Shown here: in pieces, positions 5,035 through 5,721 of the stretch
How the letters are laid out: every line of letters begins with the position of its first letter
Numbering within the stretch: the stretch's first letter is position 1
From: Myxococcales bacterium
Lineage (GTDB): Bacteria > Myxococcota_A > UBA9160 > JALSIO01
Direction of reading: 5' to 3'
DNA length: 5,721 nt
NCBI GenBank assembly: GCA_026989995.1
Contig: JALSIO010000081.1
Location: 1-5,721, forward strand
The notes under the pieces: generated by a model
What the model was told of the DNA's origin: nothing
Seen by the model: the letters and a program-made list of their open reading frames with translations, nothing else
Database searches by the model: none
Translations under genes and position numbers: made by a program

Positions 5035-5721
5035 CCGCCCGCACCACCTCCGGGCGGGCCGGCGGGGCCACCAGCTCCGGGCGGGCGGGCAAAGCCGCCC
5101 TCTTCGGGCGGAAGGCCCCGGGAAAGGCGGTGGAGCGCGATGGCCGCCGCGGTGGCGGCGTTCAGCGAGTCCACCCCCGGCACCATCGGAATCCGCACGC
5201 GGAGGTCTGCGAGCCGGACGACCGCCTCCGGGAGGCCCTCGGCCTCGCTGCCGACGAGCAGGAGGGCGCGCGCCGGGTTGCGGCCCGGGGCGGCCACGAG
5301 GTCGATGGACTCCGCGCTCGGCGCCGTCGTCAGGGCCACCAGCGAAAACCCCCTTTCGCGGACGATCCGGAGGGCATCGGGCCAGGGCTCGGTTCGCGCG
5401 AAGGGAACCTCGAGCGAGCCGCCCATGGAGACGCGGATCGGCTTGCGGTAGAGCGGATCCACCGTCGCCGGCGAGAGGAGCACCCCCGCCGCACCGAGGG
5501 CCCGGGCGCTCCGGAAGGCACCGCCCACGTTGTCCGGGTTGGCGAGGTCGACGAGGCCCAGAAGCGTGGCCGGGCCGGGACCTACCGAGTCGAGGAGCGC
5601 ATCGAGGTCCGTCTCCGGCGGGCGCTCGCCGACCGCGAGGCACCCCCGGTGCATGGCATAGCCCACGATGCCGTAGAGGAGCTCGCGGTCGGCGAGGTAG
5701 ACGGGGGTATCGGGAGGAAGG
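5031..5721 (-). CDS. SpoU/TrmH-family RNA 2'-O-methyltransferase (5' end outside window)
   Basis: The frame is open from the right edge to TAG at 5033-5031, giving 229 visible residues. The first visible residues (VYLADRELLYGIVGYAMHRG) look like the end of the substrate-binding N-domain, so the GTG at 5666 or ATG at 5654 is internal rather than the start. The catalytic trefoil-knot domain carries the three SpoU motifs: ANPDNVGGAFRSARALGA (about 60-77, with the key Arg), LLLVGSEAEGLPEAV through RIPM (about 153-179), and SLNAATAAAIALHRL (about 185-199). Such enzymes use S-adenosylmethionine to methylate a ribose 2'-OH in tRNA or rRNA; the target cannot be told. After the knot comes an unusual Gly/Pro/Ala-rich tail of about 25 residues containing a nine-codon repeat. 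The gene converges on the TSUP permease and shares its stop region. Confidence 0.92.
   Translation of the reverse strand, partial: LPPDTPVYLADRELLYGIVGYAMHRGCLAVGERPPETDLDALLDSVGPGPATLLGLVDLANPDNVGGAFRSARALGAAGVLLSPATVDPLYRKPIRVSMGGSLEVPFARTEPWPDALRIVRERGFSLVALTTAPSAESIDLVAAPGRNPARALLLVGSEAEGLPEAVVRLADLRVRIPMVPGVDSLNAATAAAIALHRLSRGLPPEEGGFARPPGAGGPAGPPGGGAGG
5043..5086. repeat. Imperfect 27-bp-period direct repeat in the methyltransferase tail
   Basis: The 17-base string ACCACCTCCGGGCGGGC at 5043-5059 recurs at 5070-5086 with a single C-to-G change. The offset is 27 bases, exactly nine codons of the minus-strand gene, so the reading frame is kept. It encodes the last Pro-Pro-Gly-rich residues (PPGAGGPAG then PPGGGAGG). 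Confidence 0.6.

Noticed and set aside
5095..5111. CCGCCC/GGGCGG hairpin after the permease as an intrinsic terminator
   Set aside because: Six GC pairs with a 5-base loop and no T-run; it lies among GGGCGG-type repeats in a coding tail where such pairing is expected.
4252..5643. A minus-strand open frame of 463 codons across the permease and methyltransferase
   Set aside because: It is antisense to the permease and out of frame with the methyltransferase, with low-complexity composition and no recognisable motif.

Overview
The window is very GC-rich DNA (by eye roughly 70-75 % G+C) from a compact bacterial chromosome. Seven protein genes cover almost all of it, two of them cut by the window edges. 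The C-terminal end of a probable outer-membrane beta-barrel at the left edge points to a Gram-negative host. With an alpha-methylacyl-CoA racemase and an acyl-CoA ligase this fits a high-GC proteobacterium, myxobacterium-like lineage or similar environmental group, but the sequence alone does not fix the taxon. I see no RNA genes, insertion sequences, CRISPR arrays or phage genes.

Layout from left to right: end of a beta-barrel protein (+, 1-166); small PAPS-type sulfotransferase (-, 163-768); orphan AIR-synthase C-terminal-domain protein (+, 872-1321); AMP-forming acyl-CoA ligase (-, 1337-2950) preceded on its strand by alpha-methylacyl-CoA racemase (-, 2994-4136); TSUP/TauE membrane permease (+, 4318-5034); SpoU/TrmH-family RNA 2'-O-methyltransferase (-, 5031 to the right edge). 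Coding strand changes at five of the six gene junctions. The only co-directional pair is the racemase and ligase, 43 bp apart and probably one transcript. Gaps are short: 103 bp between the sulfotransferase and AIRS-like starts, 181 bp between the racemase and permease starts, and no gene-free stretch longer than 300 bp.

The racemase-ligase pair is the functional core. The ligase would activate a carboxylic acid to its CoA thioester and the racemase would invert the 2-methyl stereocentre, so that a branched acyl-CoA can enter beta-oxidation. The actual substrate cannot be read from the sequence. The other genes are single-gene units with no clear link to this pair.

The most unusual points are these. 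The tetranucleotide CTAG occurs only twice in the window, each time as the shared, overlapping TAG/TAG stop of a convergent gene pair. The sulfotransferase has a strong ribosome-binding site spaced for an ATC codon rather than ATG/GTG/TTG. An AIR-synthase C-terminal domain appears alone, without its ATP-binding half. A perfect 8-bp dyad lies in the divergent racemase/permease control region. I found no convincing new multi-gene system.
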